A DNA stretch of 45,826 nucleotides, from NCBI GenBank assembly GCA_021154985.1, contig JAJNQE010000122.1, forward strand, positions 1 to 45,826, given 5' to 3'. The translations under genes and the position numbers were made by a program. The stretch is from Hydrogenophaga sp. (GTDB lineage: Bacteria; Pseudomonadota; Gammaproteobacteria; Burkholderiales; Burkholderiaceae_C). A model generated the notes under the pieces. That model was not told the origin of the DNA and did no database searches. It was given only the letters and a program-made list of their open reading frames with translations. Positions 44,961 through 45,826 of the stretch are shown one piece after another. How positions within the stretch are numbered: position 1 is the first letter of the stretch; each line of letters starts with the position of its first letter.

Positions 44961-45062
44961 GGTCATCGGCGGCCACGGCGCACGGCGCAGCGAAATAAAG
45001 GGGGAGGGGCCGCAGGCCCCGGAGGACATTCGCGGAGCCGTGCGCCGTGGCCGCCGATGACC
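44961..45062. repeat. Long inverted-repeat element with perfect 26-bp arms
   Basis: Left arm 44961-44986 and right arm 45037-45062 are perfect reverse complements (begins GGTCATCGGCGGCCACGG, ends CCGTGGCCGCCGATGACC). Inside, GCGAA (44990-44994) pairs with TTCGC (45029-45033), and GGGGCC (45006-45011) pairs with GGCCCC (45015-45020) around GCA. The three nested stems give a structured 102-nt cruciform or RNA. It lies between the convergent efflux pump and moeA ends. No T-run is present. A dispersed non-coding repeat family member is likely but unverified. Confidence 0.85.
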
Positions 45063-45082
45063 GGGACAGCCGGAGAAAAACC

Positions 45083-45826
45083 TCAGATCACCCCGGAAAA
45101 CATCATCACGTCAACCACATCGCCCACCGCCACGTTGCCCTGCGCGTGGTGCAACACGATCAGCCCATTGGCTTCCACCATGGAGCTGAGAACGCCCGAG
45201 CCCTGGTTGCCGGTGATGCGAACGGTGAGCGAGCCGTCGGCCGCTCTGCTCACGATGCCGCGCTGGTATTCGGTGCGTCCGGGCTTCTTGCGCAGCGGCT
45301 CCAGGCTTTTCGCCTGCAGCAGCACCGGCGGTGTGGGCGTGCCGCCCATGAGGTGCTGCAGGGCAGGGCGAACGAAGGCGAGGAAGGTCACCATCACCGC
45401 CACCGGATTGCCCGGCAAACCGAACAGCACCGATGACTTGCCTTCCTCCGAGATGCGACCCACTGCCATCGGCCTCCCAGGACGCATTGCAATGCGCCAG
45501 AACGCCACATCGCACAACTGCTTCATCATGGCCTTGGTGTGGTCGGCCTCGCCCATGCTCACGCCGCCGCTGGTGATGATTGCGTCGGCCTGCGTGGCGG
45601 CGTTGCGGAACGCGGCTTCGAGCAACGCGGGTTCGTCGCGCACCACGCCCATGTCGATCACGTCCACGCCCATGCGCTTGAGCAAACCGAACACGGTGTA
45701 GCGGTTGCTGTCGAACACCGCGCCTTCGCGGATGGGTTCGCCCAGACTCAGGATCTCGTCCCCAGTGGAGAAGTAGGCGACCCGGATGCGGCGGAACACC
45801 GTGACCGTGGGCAGGCCCAGGCTGGC
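45083..45826 (-). CDS. moeA: Molybdopterin molybdenumtransferase MoeA (N-terminal part missing)
   Basis: The frame is open through the right edge and ends at TGA 45083-45085, leaving about 247 C-terminal residues of some 400. MoeA inserts molybdate into adenylylated molybdopterin. Family signatures are VAYFSTGDEILSLGEPIREG, SNRYTVFGLLKRMGVDVIDM, DAIITSGGVSMGEADHTKAM, WRIAMRPGRPMAVGRI and VLFGLPGNPVAVMVTFLAFV. The C-terminal beta domain ends GDVVDVMMFSGVI. It implies molybdoenzymes in this organism. Other molybdenum cofactor genes would lie beyond the window. Confidence 0.96.
   Translation of the reverse strand, partial: ASLGLPTVTVFRRIRVAYFSTGDEILSLGEPIREGAVFDSNRYTVFGLLKRMGVDVIDMGVVRDEPALLEAAFRNAATQADAIITSGGVSMGEADHTKAMMKQLCDVAFWRIAMRPGRPMAVGRISEEGKSSVLFGLPGNPVAVMVTFLAFVRPALQHLMGGTPTPPVLLQAKSLEPLRKKPGRTEYQRGIVSRAADGSLTVRITGNQGSGVLSSMVEANGLIVLHHAQGNVAVGDVVDVMMFSGVI

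Overview
The window reads as a chromosomal housekeeping segment of a GC-rich betaproteobacterium, most likely of the family Comamonadaceae (Hydrogenophaga-like). This is inferred from protein sequence character, gene order (for example smc-zipA-ligA, rsfS-rlmH-maf-rng, clpS-clpA), TAnAAT-type -10 boxes standing just before start codons, and short GC-rich palindromic interspersed repeats. No species can be fixed from the sequence alone. Coding density is very high. No gene-free stretch exceeds 300 bases; the longest are 3278-3516 and 31122-31369. I see no phage, transposase, CRISPR array, toxin-antitoxin pair or defence island.

Layout. 1-3277: two unrelated NADP-isocitrate dehydrogenases (the monomeric type, cut by the left edge, and the homodimeric type) flank a DUF192 secreted protein. 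3517-6303: clpS-clpA, the N-degron adaptor and unfoldase. 6370-8417 (minus): a HerA/YjgR-like ATPase followed by a DUF1499 protein. 8517-15571 (plus): a compact run yebC-purD-hemF-nadD-rsfS-rlmH-maf-rng, most genes joined by 4-base stop/start overlaps. It covers purine, heme and NAD synthesis, ribosome maturation and silencing, and RNase G. 15581-17428 (minus): an MsbA-type ABC exporter. 17581-20308 (plus): tolB-pal-cpoB of the Tol-Pal envelope system, without tolQRA alongside. 20371-22316: a YeeE/YedE sulfur-compound transporter translationally coupled to tcdA, followed by tRNA-Lys(UUU).

22519-30303 (minus): a small GlsB-type membrane protein, then (in transcription order) dapC-dapD-pilU-dapE-prmB-yheS, a lysine/diaminopimelate cluster with a twitching-motility ATPase inside it. 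30351-31121 (minus): a stand-alone MHYT membrane sensor. 31370-38176 (plus): smc-zipA-ligA. 38169-38480 (minus): a small c-type cytochrome. 38557-39096: peptide deformylase. 39195-44897: a tripartite RND efflux operon (outer-membrane factor, adaptor, pump). 45083 to the right edge (minus): the C-terminal part of moeA.

Nothing here is clearly a new multi-gene system. The observations most worth a second look are: a dispersed palindromic DNA repeat sitting in frame inside the ligA coding region; a roughly 100-nt element with perfect 26-bp arms between the efflux operon and moeA; a 136-residue histone-H1-like tail on RsfS; several genes whose -10 box is 6-7 nt before the ATG, predicting leaderless mRNAs; and pilU embedded in the dap operon. 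Functional names rest on recognised motifs and family knowledge; no database search was run.
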